Assembly (NCBI GenBank): GCA_008330645.1
Contig: VLTN01000003.1
Coordinates: forward strand, 434,001-498,000
Direction of reading: 5' to 3'
DNA: 64,000 bases
Source: Cafeteria roenbergensis
Taxonomy: Eukaryota > Sar > Bigyra > Bicosoecida > Cafeteriaceae
Position numbers and translations under genes: made by a program. Shown here in pieces: positions 9,841 through 22,001 of this stretch. Every line of letters starts with the position of its first letter. The stretch's first letter is position 1. The notes beneath the pieces were generated by a model. The model worked only from the letters and a program-made list of their open reading frames with translations. It was not told the origin of the DNA and made no database searches.

Positions 9841-10486
9841 CTGACTGTCGGGGGCGCTTCTGGGTGGCGAGGAAGCGTGTGTGTGTTTCAAGAGGGGGGG
9901 CTGCGGCGCTGCAGAACTGAGCCTCGAGGGTACAAGTGCAGCACTGTCGAGGTCCGCTGATTCGCAAGAGAGGCGAGTGCTACCGCGAGGCATCCGAGCG
10001 CGCCACAACGGCCACACTCACGGAGACGCACGCACGCACGCGCGCGAAGCAGGCCGGAGGCCGCTGCGGCGGGTCAAACCGTCCGCCCGCGGTCCGAGTG
10101 GGTCGCAATCCCAGCTGTGGAACTCCTCGGCGCTGCGTCCATGAGGTGGTCGTCGTCGCGCGTGCCCCGCCACGCACTCCCGTTCACGCCCCAGCGAACC
10201 CCGGCAATAGCCTTCCGCGCCTGGGTCCTTGCCTGCCCCCACGGCGAGGTTGGACGAGCTTTGGCTCGCGATCTCACCCACACCCACCTTTTCGCGAATG
10301 CATGGATGGGGGGAGGCAGCGGAAGCGAGCTGGCTGACGCCCAAGACGATGAAAGAAGCACGGCCCGCCCCCACCACAGGCCTGGCAGCCGCGGGTGCCG
10401 CGACGGCGACGGCCGCGCGGGAACCTCGGCTGCCGCCCCGCGCGACGGCGGAAGGGGGCGATGCGGGGTCGGGGAGGAAAGACGGC
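9841..10486. other. Tail-to-tail spacer between the TrmB-like gene and aconitase
   Basis: 646 bases hold the 3' flanks of two convergent genes. An alternating ACGC/GCGC tract lies at about 10024-10048. Frames running through here into the aconitase region are antisense shadows. No other gene is seen. Confidence 0.6.
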
Positions 10487-13400
10487 TCACTCGGTGATGG
10501 ACTTCTTCATGAAGTTGAGGGCGGAGCCGGCCTTGAACCACTCGAGCTGCTCCTCGTTGAAGGTGTGCTCAAGCTCCACCTCGAAGGACTCGCCCTCCTG
10601 GGGGGTCACGACCATGGTCACGTTCTTGCCCGGGGCAAGGTCGGCGAGACCGACAATGTCCACGCGGTCGGTGCCGGTGATGCGGTCGTAGTCGGCCGGG
10701 TCGGCGAAGGTGAGCGGGAGCATGCCCTGCTTCTTGAGGTTGGTCTCGTGGATGCGCGCGAAGGAGCGCACGATGATGGCGCGGCCGCCAAGGAAGCGCG
10801 GCTCGAGCGCGGCGTGCTCCCGGGAAGAGCCCTCGCCGTAGTTCTCGTCGCCGATCACGACCCATCCGATGCCGGCGTCGCGGTAGGCAGCCGCCACGGC
10901 GGGCACCTCTCCCCACTCCTTGGTGTCAAGGTTCTGCACGCAGTTGGTCTCGCCAGTCTCGGCGTTGATGGCGCCGATGAGCATGTTGTTGGAGATGTTC
11001 TGCAGGTGGCCGCGGTACTTGAGCCAGGGGCCGGCCATGGAGATGTGGTCGGTGGTGCACTTGCCCTTGGCCTTGATGAGCACGGGCATGCCCTTGTAGT
11101 CCTCGCCGTCCCACGCCGAGAAGGGGGTCAGGAGCTGGAGGCGGTCGGACTTGGGGTCGACGGCCACCTCGACGGCGGAGCCGTCGGCGGGGGGGGCCTG
11201 GAAGGTGTCCTCGCCGTGGTCGAAGCCGGCCTTGGGGAGCTGGTCGCCGAAGGGAGCGGTGAAGCGGAACTCGCTGCCGTCCTCAAGGGTGAGGGCGTCC
11301 GTCATCGGGTTGAAGTCCAGGGTGCCGGTGAACGCGAAGATGGTGGCCATCTCCGGGGAGGTGACGAAGCAGTGGGTGGCGGGGTTGCCGTCGTTGCGCT
11401 TGGCGAAGTTGCGGTTGTACGAGGTGACGATGGTGTTGGCCTCGCCCATGTCCTTGTCGTGGCGGTTCCACTGGCCGATGCAGGGGCCGCAGGCGTTGGC
11501 GAGGACGGTGGCGCCGGCCTCGGAGAAGGTCTTGGCGAGACCGTCGCGAGTGATGGTGGCGCGCACCTGCTCGGAGCCGGGGGTGACCATGAAGGGGGTC
11601 TTGAACTTGAGGCCGGCGGCGAGAGCCTGGCGGGTCAGGTCGGCGCAGCGGGAGAGGTCCTCGTAAGAGGAGTTGGTGCAGGAGCCGATGAGGCCGGCGG
11701 ACACCTCGACGGGCCAGCCGTTCGCGACCGCGCGCTCGCCAAGCTGGTCCACGGGGTGGGCAAGGTCCGGGGTGAAGGGGCCGTTGACGTGCGGGACAAG
11801 GGTGTCGAGGTCGATCTCGATGATGCGGTCGTACTCGGCGCCCTCGTCGGCGCGGAGGTTGTCGCGGAAGCCATCAGCGGCCTTGGCGATGCCCTCACGG
11901 CCGGTGGCGCGCAGGTAGTCGCCCATGCGCTCGTTGTACGGGAAGGTGGAGCAAGTGGCTCCGATCTCGGCGCCCATGTTGCAGATGGTGCCCATGCCGG
12001 TGCAGGAGATGGAGTCCACGCCCGGGCCGAAGTACTCGACGATGGCGCCAGTGCCGCCCTTCACGGTGAGGATGTCGGCCACCTTGAGGATGATGTCCTT
12101 GGGGGAGGTCCAGCCCGAGAGGGACCCGGTGAGGTGCACGCCGATCACCTTGGGGCACTTGAGCTCCCAGGCGAGGCCGGCCATCACGTCCACGGCGTCG
12201 GCGCCGCCAACACCCACGGCGCACATGCCAAGGCCGCCCGCGTTGGGGGTGTGGGAGTCGGTGCCGATCATGAGGCCTCCCGGGAAGGCGTAGTTCTCGA
12301 GCACAATCTGGTGGATGATGCCGGAGCCCGGGCGCCAGAAGCCGATGCCGAACTTGGCGCCGGCGGTGGCGAGGAAGTCGTACACCTCGCGGTTGAGGTC
12401 CTTGGCGGCCTTCATGTCGGCGTCCGCGCCGTTCTCGGCGGCGATGAGATGGTCGCAGTGGATGGTGGACGGGGCGGCGACCTTGGGGAGGCCGGAGGAG
12501 ATGAACTGGAGCACCGCCATCTGGGCGGTGGCATCCTGCATGGCCACGCGATCCGGGCGCAGCTTGAGGTAGGTCTCGCCGCGCACAGGGTTGCTGGCGG
12601 GGTCCTCGAGGTGGCCGTACACGATCTTCTCGGAGAGGGTGAGGGGGCGGCCGAGGCTCTTGCGGGCGATCTGCGCACGGGGCAGGGGGTAGGGGGCGGG
12701 GAGAAGGAGGGCGGGACAAGGGGGTGGTTGCGGAGTCGCACACCGCGCCCGAGCGTCGCAGGCGGGCAGGCGAGCGCGGGCGGGGGAAAACTTGCGATCG
12801 CTGGCAGAGTCGGCGCCCAATCTCTCTGCCAGTGCCCGAAGCGGAACAAACCTCAACGAGCGCGCCCCGGCGCTGTGGCCGTGCTGGGCCCTCGAAGACC
12901 CGGGCCCGACCCCTGGCGGGAGCCTCCGCGTCTCACCTCGATGTTGGCGCCCATCTTGGCGTAGGTCTCCTCGATGGTGGGGCTGCCGGCAGGGTCCAGA
13001 ACGCTCAGGGGCGTGGAGCTCATCTGCCGGGTCGCGCGGCGCGCGGCCTGCGGGGAGCCGGAGGCGCGGACACGAGGTCGAGAGCAGGGCGCGGAGGTGG
13101 AGGCGAGGCCGGGCGCTCGCCAGGGCGGGAGAGGGGCGCTGGGGGGCGCGGCCCGAGCAGCGGGAGGGCGAAGGAGCTGCCGGGCGGCGGCGGACCAGGC
13201 CTGGAGCCAAACCGGAAGTCGGAGGCCTTTGCGGGCACCGCGCGCGCCCACTGGCCCGGCGGCTGGTTCCCTCGCGCCTGCCATGCTCGGAGGGCCATCG
13301 CGGGCCGCGCCGGGCGCGAGCAAGGTGCGCGGGGCGCGGCGCGGCGCGTGGCCGGGCCCGGAGCCGCAGCCCGTCAGCTCGCCAGAGGTGCCGAAGCCAT

Positions 13401-13519
13401 TGCGCCAGACGCCGGCAAGCTCCGGCGGCCGCTCGCGCGGGCCGAGCGCGCGCGGGCGCGCCCCTCCTGCGGCAGGAAGCACTCACCCGGGAGGCCGTGG
13501 CGGACACGCGGGACAGCAT
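10487..13519 (-). CDS. ACO2: Aconitate hydratase, mitochondrial
   Basis: Exons 13519-13487, 13023-12937 and 12670-10487 give 767 residues (human ACO2 is 780). The enzyme interconverts citrate and isocitrate in the TCA cycle using a [4Fe-4S] cluster. Cluster cysteines are in [13 protein letters not shown] and [11 protein letters not shown]. Other family blocks are [68 protein letters not shown] and [14 protein letters not shown]. The tiny first exon encodes [11 protein letters not shown] and the second begins [13 protein letters not shown], together a plausible mitochondrial presequence. Joining without exon 1 would start at the Met of exon 2 and lose part of it. Introns are 463 and 266 bp with GTGAGT and GTGAGA donors. 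The start faces the trehalose-phosphate synthase-like gene at 183 bp. Confidence 0.96.
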   Translation of the reverse strand: MLSRVSATASRVSASCRRRGAPARARPARAAAGACRRLAQWLRHLWRADGLRLRARPRAAPRPAHLARARRGPRWPSEHGRREGTSRRASGRARCPQRPPTSGLAPGLVRRRPAAPSPSRCSGRAPQRPSPALASARPRLHLRALLSTSCPRLRLPAGRAPRDPADELHAPERSGPCRQPHHRGDLRQDGRQHRGETRRLPPGVGPGSSRAQHGHSAGARSLRFVPLRALAERLGADSASDRKFSPARARLPACDARARCATPQPPPCPALLLPAPYPLPRAQIARKSLGRPLTLSEKIVYGHLEDPASNPVRGETYLKLRPDRVAMQDATAQMAVLQFISSGLPKVAAPSTIHCDHLIAAENGADADMKAAKDLNREVYDFLATAGAKFGIGFWRPGSGIIHQIVLENYAFPGGLMIGTDSHTPNAGGLGMCAVGVGGADAVDVMAGLAWELKCPKVIGVHLTGSLSGWTSPKDIILKVADILTVKGGTGAIVEYFGPGVDSISCTGMGTICNMGAEIGATCSTFPYNERMGDYLRATGREGIAKAADGFRDNLRADEGAEYDRIIEIDLDTLVPHVNGPFTPDLAHPVDQLGERAVANGWPVEVSAGLIGSCTNSSYEDLSRCADLTRQALAAGLKFKTPFMVTPGSEQVRATITRDGLAKTFSEAGATVLANACGPCIGQWNRHDKDMGEANTIVTSYNRNFAKRNDGNPATHCFVTSPEMATIFAFTGTLDFNPMTDALTLEDGSEFRFTAPFGDQLPKAGFDHGEDTFQAPPADGSAVEVAVDPKSDRLQLLTPFSAWDGEDYKGMPVLIKAKGKCTTDHISMAGPWLKYRGHLQNISNNMLIGAINAETGETNCVQNLDTKEWGEVPAVAAAYRDAGIGWVVIGDENYGEGSSREHAALEPRFLGGRAIIVRSFARIHETNLKKQGMLPLTFADPADYDRITGTDRVDIVGLADLAPGKNVTMVVTPQEGESFEVELEHTFNEEQLEWFKAGSALNFMKKSITE

Positions 13520-13702
13520 CTTAGTCGGCTGGCGACCAGAGTGTGCGGGGCGCTGACGGCACGCAACGAGGTTTTCTCGGCCGGCCGGCAGAGCCGCGCG
13601 CCGCCGCGGAGCTCTGAGAGCCCACAGCGACTGCGCCCGCTCCCCGCCATCGCCAGGGCCGGAACGCGAGCTGCAGCGCCCCCTCCGCGACCCCGGGCCG
13701 CC
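13520..13702. promoter_or_regulatory. Bidirectional promoter region, aconitase and TPS-like gene
   Basis: 183 bases lie between two divergent ATGs, one of the tightest head-to-head spacings in the window. No recognised motif. Confidence 0.5.
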
Positions 13703-16700
13703 ATGGCCGCGCCCGCAACCGCGTTGTGAGCCGCCTGCTGCGCCCCAGCGCCGCCCACGCCAGCGCGGCTGGCCGCCGCGCGGCTGGGCGGCATCGCGTG
13801 CGCGCGCTCCCCAAGCGTCCGCTGCCGGCTCCAGCCCCTGCGCTGGTCGCCCCGGCACCGCCCCGCCCCGGTGGCGAACTGCTTCGCGCAGCTGCGGGCT
13901 CCACCCCTCTCGCGCTCTGGGCGTGGCCCTGCTCGCTCCCGCTCGCAGCTTGACTTTGCAGGTGTCGGCAACAGTGCACATGGGCGAAGCCGTGTACCTG
14001 ACCGGCGCCGCCCCCTCCATGGGGTCGTGGGACCTCAGCTCGGCAGTGCAACTGGTGACCACACCCGAACGGTGAGCCGCCGCTGCGCCGCCGGGGCTCG
14101 CTGCGGGCCCTGGCGCGCGGACCGCCTGCACGCCGGCGAACGCGACGGATGCCCCAGCGCCCGCTGCAGCTGCTGCTGCCATTGGTGCTACTGCTGCTGC
14201 TTCTGCTCTGTCCGGCCAACACTCCCCCCCTCCACCTGCGCCTTCCGAGGGGCCCGCACCTGCGCGCGTGCGGAGGCTGCTTCTGGGGCTGTCCCGCTGC
14301 GCGTGGGCCTGTTGCGCTGTCATCGGCCTCTGGCCCGGCGCGTCCCTGAGCCCGGCGGACCCCAAAGGAAACTCGCGCCCGCGGCGACAAGTTCCACCTG
14401 CCTCGTGGCTGCCCCTCGCCCGGGCTTTCGCCCCGCCCCTCGCGCAGGTTCCCCGTGTGGTACACCCCAACGCCACTGCCCGTGCCAGCTCGGAAGCGGG
14501 TCGAGTACAAGTACATGATTTACAGCGGCGGGCGATTCCAGCGGTGGGAGAACCTTGACGGCAACCGCGTCACCGCAGAAGCGCCGGACGCGGGATCGAC
14601 GGCCGCTCAGCCGCTGGACACGCTCGACGTGGCCCCTGGTGCCGCTGCCCCCGGTGCGGCCGCGGCGACGGCTGCACCGGGCCAGGCCGCGGGTCCTAGC
14701 GCGATCCCCGCCGCGGCTGCCCCTGCGCCAGCGCAGGCCGCCGAGCCGCCCCAGCCGCTTGCCGCCCCAGCCTCGCGTAGTGGGAGCCCGGCGACGAGCC
14801 CCCGCATCAGCGGGCCGCGGAGCGGCCACAGCGCCACCGGCCCGGACGGCCAGTCTGCCACCGGCGGCGACCCTGGCCCTGGCGCGCATGACCACCGCCG
14901 CTCCAGGTTTGAGCTCGCCCGCAACGACGGGGTCATTATCTGCTGCCTGCGCCTCCCCGCGCGGGTCCGGCGTGACGCCAGCACTGGCAAGTGGACGGCC
15001 TCGTGGGACCCGGAGCACCTCCTCGCCCGCAAGCGCGCCTCCTTCGCAGACGCCCTTCGCGTGCTGTACGTCGGGCTGGCCGTGGCAGACGAGGCCATCC
15101 TCCCGTCCGACCAGGCGGAGGTGGAGGCCGTGCTTGCCCAGTTCCACTGCTGCCCCGTCTTCGTCAACCCGTCGACTCGCCGCCAGTTCGAGCGCGGCTT
15201 CTGCCGCGACACCCTTTGGGGGGTGATGCACAACGTGGTCGACGTCTTTGGGCGTCGTCCCACGCGCTGGTGGACGCGCGACAACCAGGAGGACCGCTGG
15301 CAGGCCTACTCCGTGGTGAACCAGGCTTTCACTGACAAGGTCGTACAGCGCTACAGCGAGGGCGACCTGGTGTGGGCGCACGGCCACCACCTCCTGCTCA
15401 TGCCCCAGTTCATCGCGCGCCGCATCCGCAAGGCCACCCCCTCCGTGGGGCTCTTCCTCCACGCCCCGTTCCCCTCCTCGGAGATCTTCCGCTCCTTGTC
15501 CTGCCGCCAGGACCTCCTCCGGGGCATGCTCCTCTCCGGCCAGCTCGGCTTCCACCTCTTCGAGTACGCCCGCCACTTCTCCACCTCCTGCCGGCGCATC
15601 CTCTCGCTCCACGAGTCCGACGACGCCGGCGAACGCGACCGCGGCCACCCCGGATCCCAGATCATCGAGTACCAGGGCCGCAACGTCTCCCTCACCGTGT
15701 CCCACGCCGGAATCGAGCCCTCCGTCTTCGCCCGCGACGTCCGCTCCGCAACCGCGCGACGCGAGTCGGCCCAGCTGCGGGCGATCCTTGTTGACCGGGA
15801 CCTCGACGAGCTCGCCCGCGCGCGCCGCATGATGCCCCACCCCCCCGAGGAGGTGTGCTCGCGAGCGGTCGCCGCCAAGGCGCGGGAGGTCGCGCAGGCC
15901 GCCGATGCCCTCTCCTACGGCGCCATTTCCAGGTCAGACGACGTCCCGCTCATGGCCGCCGTCCTCGCCGCCCTGCCGGCATCCCCCGGCCCGGCCGTTG
16001 CCTTGCCGGTGGGGCCCGACGGAAGGCACCCCGCGCACGACCCCCGGTCTCGCCGCGCCCCTGCATGGGGCCCTCTGCCCCGCGCTGCCGCCGCAAGGCC
16101 CGCCGCCGCCGCCGCCGCCGGGGAGGGGGGCGCGTCCGGCGCGCCGCTGGCGGGCGAGGCTTGCCCCGCCCCCGATGGCGCGTGGCAGCCTGCCAAGGAG
16201 GCCGCCGCCGACCCCTGGGCCGACGGCAAGCGCCGCCTGGCCGTGGGCGTGGAGACCCTCTCGCGGCTGGACGCAATCCCCCTCAAGCTCTGCGCGTGGG
16301 AAGCCCTGCTCCGCCGCTGCCCGCACTGGGTCGGCCGCGTGGCGCTGGTGCAAGTTTGCGTCGCCGACGCGGACGCTGCCGAGGAGAGCGACGCTGTGCT
16401 CTCCGAAGCCCGCCACATCGCCGCCCGGACCAACGCCTCCTACAGCGTCGGGTCGGACGGCCGCTCCTTCCCGCCCGTCATCCTCATCGAGCGATCGGCC
16501 CCGCTGCCGGCCCGCTCTCGTGCCGCGCTCTTCGCTGCCGCCGACGTCCTCGTCTCCCTCCCCCTGCGGGCCGGGTTCGTGTCCGCGCCCCTGGAGTACG
16601 TGTGGGCGGCTGCCCCCGAGGGCAGGGGCGCCTACTCTCCCGCGGGCGTGGACCCGTGCCTCGTTCAGGGGCCCGACGGCCGCCTGCCTCTTCCGGCGGA

Positions 16701-19700
16701 GCTTGACACTCTCCGGGGGGGGCGCCCCGGCGTGGCCGTGCTGTCCGAGTTCATGGCCGGCTCCCGCGTCCTCTGCGGCGCGCTGCGAGTGAACCCTTGG
16801 AAGACCGAGGAGGTGGTGGCCGCCATCGCCATTGCGCTCGGGATGCCGGGGTCGGAGCGCGTGGCTCGCTGGGAGTCCTCTGCCAGCTTCGTGGGCAACT
16901 GCTCCACTGCCGACTGGGCGGAGCGCGTTCTCACGGACCTGAAGCGCAACGCCTCGGCGGTGGGCCGCCGGGCCGTCGTCACCATGGGGCTCGGGTACAC
17001 CTACCGAAACGTCAACTTTGGCAGCAAGTTCCGCAAGCTGCAGACCGGAAACGTGCTCCGGGCCTTCCGCCACTCGCACCGCCGCGTCATTTTCACCGAC
17101 TACGGAGGCACCCTCCACACGCGAGACGTGGCCGAGGCGCGCCGCCGCGCCCTCGCTCGCGGCAAGCTCCTCGGCCGCGACGACGCGCCCCCCATCACCC
17201 CGGAGACGTTCGCGGCCCTGAAGCAGCTCAGCGCCGACCCGCGCACGGTGGTCTTCGTCATCTCCGGGAAGGAGCGTCACGTGCTGGACAAGGCGTTCGA
17301 GGACCTCCCTGACGTGGGCCTCGCTGCGGAGCACGGCTTCTTCTTCAGGTGGCCGGCCAAGCTGAGCGCCAGGGCCGCCGCTGGCCAGTCGGGCCGCTGG
17401 CACCGCCTCATAAGCCGGTTCGACGACAGCTGGCTGGACCTTGCGCTCTCCATCATGGAGCTCTACACGGCTCGAACGAACGGCACCTTCATCCTGCGCA
17501 AGGGCTCTGCGATCGCGTGGCACTTTGGCGACGCCGACGCGGAGTTCGGCTCCATGCAGGCCAAGGAGCTCAAGGACCACCTGGGCGGCGTCATGGGCAC
17601 CATGCCCGTGGAGGTGGTGTCGGGGCTCAACTACATCGAGGTCCGCCCGCGCGACGTCCACAAGGGGGCCATCGCCATCCACGTGCTGAGCCGTCTCGAG
17701 CGGGTGCTGGGCGGGGCTGGCGATCGCTCCGCCTTCGCGCCCGGCGACTTTGGGTCTGCGAGCGGTGGCGGGGCGCTTCCGTCCCCGGCCCCGGCGTCGA
17801 TTTCGGGCATGTCGTTTCCTCGCAAGTCCACGTCACGCGGCCTCTTTGGGGTCAACACTGGGCCCGCGCCCTCCACGCCCATGTCTGGCGGCTCCACCGG
17901 AACCCTGGGAACCCTGCCCATCATGGACGAGGGGGGCCGCGGCGACGACGCCCCCGCCGGGCACGCAATGCCGGCTGAGACGAGCCTTGGCCCGCCCCGC
18001 GCGAGCACCCTCCACCACGGCCAGCGGGTGGCCTCCGCGGCCAGCCGCCTCGCCACCTCGGTGGACTCGCCGTCGCTGCCCCACGCAGTCGCGGGGGGCT
18101 CTGGCGCGGCTTGGGGACAGGACGACAGCAGCCTGGGCAACCGCGGCGACGCCGCCTCGCGCCGCCCCGAGCTGTACCGCGGGGCGAGCGACGGGTCAGC
18201 CTGGCCTGGAGACGCGACCCGTCCTCGCGGTCGCAGCTCTGCCAGCTCTACCGGCTTCATGGTGGGCGAGCGCTTCTTCCCGCAGCGTGGGACCAACGCT
18301 CCCGTGGCTGCCTCCTCCCGGGACGCGCCCCCTCCCTCGCCCTTCGTTGGCGCCATGTCCTCCAGCTTCCTCTCGGGCGCCGCGCCCATGATGTCGCCCC
18401 ACATGGGTCCGCAGCCGACGCCGCTGCTCGGGGCGTCCACGACCCAGTACCGCCGAAGTGGCCCGGGCAGCGCCGGCAGCTCCGGCTGCCTGGACGGGGC
18501 GGATCCGGGCCACATCAGCCGCGCGCGTGCTGCCGTGTCCGGGTCCGCAGGCGACCAGGCATCGGCGGCAGGAGCATCGGCCGGGGCGGAGGTCCCCGCA
18601 GCTGCAGCGGGAGCAGGGGGCGACGGTCAGCAGGGCGCCCCAGCCGGGGGCGGGACGGCTGGCAGGCAAGCGCCGTCGGGCCGCGTGATTGACTTTGTCC
18701 TCGCTGCAGGCGACGACACCTCCGACGAGCTCATGTTCACCGCGCTCAACGATTGGCGACGGTGGGGAGACGGGAACGGGCACCACGCCGTGGTGGCCAG
18801 AGGCCTGTCGGAACCCCCGCGCTCGCTCGAGCAACCCCGTGCCGACGGTGCCGCCGGGCCCACCGCCCCCGCCTCGCGGCACGCCCACCTCGGGCATGTG
18901 GAAATGGCCCGCCGCGCAGTGTCGACGCAAGCGGGCGCTCCCGTCGGGCGCGGCCCGGGCGGCGCCCGCCCCGCTGCGGATGCCACCCCCGCGGCCAAGT
19001 CCTCGACCCACCACCGCAGCGTGTTCACTATCACTGTGGGCCAGAAGCCGTCCCGCGCGCACACCTTCGTGGACGACACCCAGGCCGTGGAGGACCTCTA
19101 CACCGCCCTCGCCCGCCTGTCGGCGCGGTCCGCGCCAAACCGCTCCATGGTCGACCTTCGCGCGGCCGGGACGGCCTCCAGGCGCGGCAGGCCCTCGGTG
19201 GCCCTGCACCACAGCCCTCAGTCGCCCCCGCTGCAGCACCACACCAGCCCGGCCGGCCTGGACCTCGGCCTTGGCGTCGGCAGCGACGCCGCTGCCGCCG
19301 GCGCGGGCCCGTCGCTGCCCGGCCAAATGGTGCTCACCGCCTGGCCGGACCGCCGCGTCCGCTCCAACAGCGCGGCCTCCTCGGAGAGCGCGTCCTCCCT
19401 CCACAACGCCGCCGTGGCGGGAGCGCTGCTCGTGTCGGACCGCCACGCCGGCTCCTACACTGCCTCTGGCCTTGCCCTCCCGGCCTCCTCTCCCCCTGCT
19501 CCCAACATGGACGCCGCCGACCGCTCTCGCAGCGTGGTGGACATGTCCCTCGGCCTCTTCACGCACAGCTCTGCCCCCCACAGCGGCGCCAGCACGCCCA
19601 TGCTCCCGCCGCTCGGGCGCTCGTCGGCGGACCAGTCCCCTCTGCTCCAGTCCCTGCGCCAGCACGCGTCCACGGGCGCGACGCCCTTCCCCGACGCGTC

Positions 19701-20139
19701 GTCTGGCGGCACGGGCATGCCCCGTGACGACGCCGGCGCCAGACTGGGCGCCGGGGGCGCGGGCATGGGCTCGACTGCGGCCACGCCCCCCGAGGCACCC
19801 TGGGACAGGCCATCGAGCGGGTCCACAACGCCCGTTTCGTCCGGCATGCAGTGGCTCTCGCAGGTGGCGCTCACGGCCGGCATCGGCGTGCCCCACTCAG
19901 GCCAGCCCTCGGCGGCAGCAACGCCCGCGGACGCGGACGCGGCTCCGGGCTCCAGACCGGGCTGGGCCAGCGCCCCAAGACACGCCTCGGCCATCGCGCG
20001 GCCCGCCTCCCATGTGCAGATGGAGGACGGCCGTCGCCGCGGGCACGCTGCCGCGATGCCCCGCTCCCTGAGCGGCAACATCCAGAGCTACTTTCGCTCG
20101 GTGGAGGCCCAGCCCGAGGACGAGCCGATGGAGTTTTGA
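13703..20139 (+). CDS. CBM20-GT20-TPP trehalose-6-phosphate synthase/phosphatase-like protein, probably catalytically inactive
   Basis: Exons 13703-13725, 13949-14071 and 14448-20139 give 1945 residues. Residues 1-100 are a CBM20 starch-binding domain ([40 protein letters not shown]). A GT20 synthase domain follows at about 200-830 ([30 protein letters not shown] with H387). A HAD-type phosphatase domain begins near 925 and its last motif ([12 protein letters not shown]) is at about 1468-1479. Key residues are lost. The UDP-sugar Arg/Lys loop (VERLDYxKG in active enzymes, VDDMDIFKG in plant class II) reads [10 protein letters not shown] at 650. The DGMNLV motif reads RAGFVSA at 756. The HAD motif DxDxT reads DYGGT at 933, losing the second Asp. 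A roughly 380-residue Ser/Pro/Ala-rich insertion splits the phosphatase domain, and a disordered tail of about 450 residues follows. A glucan-sensing regulatory role is an inference. Confidence 0.88.
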
Positions 20140-20669
20140 GGGCGCATTGCCCTTTGCGTTAGTGGCGGGTGCGTGCCCAGGTGTTGCGCGCTTGAGTTTG
20201 AGCGCAGCGGTGCCTGCCTGCCTGTTGCTGCGTGTCCAAGGGTCCGCGACTGTTGCATTTGCGCCGCGCCCGCCCGGCGCGAGAACCGCTCGGTGTTGCA
20301 CAAGTCGCGAGCCCACTCTCGGCGCGGGGGCGCCTGCTCTGAGCGGAGGCAATCGGCGGGTGTTGCGTGTGGTTGCGCTTTGCGACGGGCAGGGGGCGGC
20401 CGGAGCTCGCGCCCCACACGCCAGCGACTGCCCGGCCCGCGGTCGCGCGCCAGCACTGGCGCCCGGCAGTCGCCCCGCGGCCAGAGCGCCCGCCGCCGCG
20501 CATCGCCGGCCCCGCGCGGACTGCGAGGGTTGGGCGACTGGGTCTTGGTGCCGCAGTGATGTCACACGGCAGAGGCGCAGCGGGCCGGCAGGGCCGGCGC
20601 TTGAAAATTGAAACGCTGCAAAGGCTCAGCGCTTGAATTGCCACTCGTCCAGCCAGTCAGCGGGAGGCC
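20140..20669. other. Intergenic between the TPS-like and nucleoside-kinase-like genes
   Basis: 530 bases between two same-strand genes. All frames give Arg/Ala/Gly noise. Bases 20560-20665 are slightly less GC-rich and include a GAAAATTGAAACG stretch, probably the leader of the next gene. No RNA gene seen. Confidence 0.6.
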
Positions 20670-21657
20670 ATGCTCGTCGTGTGCCTCGAGGGCTGCCACG
20701 GGTCAGGAAAGACGGAGCTTTGCCGCAGCTTCGCAGAGAGCGGCTTCACGGTCCTGGACGAGGTGAGCCGAGGCGCGGGGTCCGCGCTCAAACGGCGCCG
20801 CTTTGCCCGCCACGGCCAGCAGTTGCAGCTCTGCCCAACGGCGTGGCCGAACTCGCCCCTGTGCTCGACCGCAGGCGTTTATGGACATGCCTGCGTACGC
20901 GCTGCACCCCCAGAGCCTGCTGATGGAGACCATGTGGGCGACGCAGTGGTTCCGCCACGTTCTGGAGAAGGCATCCAAGCTCGCACCCGAGGAGCGGTCT
21001 CGCGCCGTGTTTGTTGCCGACAGGAGCCCGTTCTCGGCGGTTTTCTACTCGCGCCGGGACGGTGCGTTGCTTGAGCCGGTTATCCGGTCGCAGATCGGCG
21101 AGATTGCCGAGGAGGCGGGCATCCACATCATCACGGCCCACCTGGCGGTGGACCCCGAGTTGCTGTGGTCGCGCATCCAAAGTCGCCTCAAGCTGGAGCC
21201 GTTCCGAGTCAAGTACCGCGAGGGCGAGCGCGAGTGGATGGACACCACGCAGTCGTGGTACAACGGCTTTGACTGGGACGTGACCATCGACAACGGGTCC
21301 CAGAGCATCGCCGAGCTGCTCGACCTCGCTGTGGAGGCCATTCGGGAGGCCTCCCCGCACGCGCGCCGCCTCCTCGACGCGGCGAGCATCAGCGTGGGAT
21401 CTGGGAGCCCTGCCTCGAGCGTGCGCGGCCCGGACGGCGCGTTTGAGGCCTCGGGAGCGTGCGAGGTCTCCTGCGCTGCGGCGGCGCACAACGTGACGCC
21501 TGTGAAGCGGCCAGCGGCGCAGCGCGGCGGCAGCAGCGGCTCCCAGACCCCCAGCGGGCGGGACTCCCCGGCGTCCATGGGCCACGCCGCCGCGTCGGAG
21601 CACGCCATCGACTTCGACTTGGCGGCCACGGCCGAGGACTTCGAGGGGGCGCACTGA
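20670..21657 (+). CDS. P-loop nucleoside/nucleotide-kinase-like protein
   Basis: Exons 20670-20762 and 20875-21657 give 291 residues. The protein opens with a Walker A loop (LEGCHGSGKTELC, residues 7-19). It then has FVADRSPFSAVFYSRR, comparable to the DRS/ERS motif of deoxynucleoside and thymidylate kinases. IHIITAHLAVDPELLWSRIQ and an Arg-rich lid-like stretch (RLKLEPFRVKYREGEREW) follow. This order fits a dNK/thymidylate-kinase-like phosphotransferase that salvages a nucleoside or nucleotide, but I cannot assign a substrate. The last 80 residues are Ser/Ala/Gly-rich and probably disordered, ending in an acidic DFDLAATAEDFEG. The intron is 112 bp with a GTGAGC donor and lies right after the P-loop helix, in phase 0. 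Confidence 0.6.
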
Positions 21658-21673
21658 CCAGGCCGGCAGACGC

Positions 21674-21725
<52 letters not shown>

Positions 21726-22001
21726 GCTGCTGCGTGTCCATCGACTGTCCGCAGACTGCTTGTTAAGAGCGCGAGATTGTGTTGCGTGGCTGCCCGACGG
21801 AGCCGAATACGATGCAAGACTTGCCAGGCGCGGCGCCCTGCCGGTCGACCCGGACGAGCGCGAGTGCCGCGGTGCTGCGCGGCGCTGCGCGGCGCTGAGG
21901 AGCAGAGTGGGCGGGCCACCGTTGCCGAGCAAAGCAGTCGGGAAAGGCAAGGGCGAGCACACGAACCACGCAGGGAGGCGGCAGGGCGCTGCAGGAGAGG
22001 C
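21658..22001. other. Tail-to-tail spacer between the kinase-like gene and SSNA1
   Basis: 344 bases of 3' flank contain the CTG repeat and, further on, short GCGCTGCGCGG duplications around 21870-21897. No gene seen. Confidence 0.6.
21676..21732. repeat. (CTG)12 CTA (CTG)6 trinucleotide repeat
   Basis: A CTG/CAG array lies 18 bases past the stop codon of the nucleoside-kinase-like gene, probably in its 3' untranslated region. A single CTA interrupts it. Only 345 bases separate it from the end of the convergent SSNA1 gene. Confidence 0.95.

Noticed and set aside
10229-12964. 911-codon open frame on the plus strand opposite aconitase
   Set aside because: It is the antisense shadow of a conserved, correctly spliced aconitase exon. 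High third-position GC on the coding strand suppresses stops in this opposite frame. The translation is Gly/Val/Glu/His-rich with no family resemblance.
14448-20139. Splitting the TPS-like gene into separate synthase, phosphatase and tail genes
   Set aside because: The frame is continuous for 5.7 kb. The last phosphatase motif lies after the low-complexity insertion in the same frame, so one gene is simpler.
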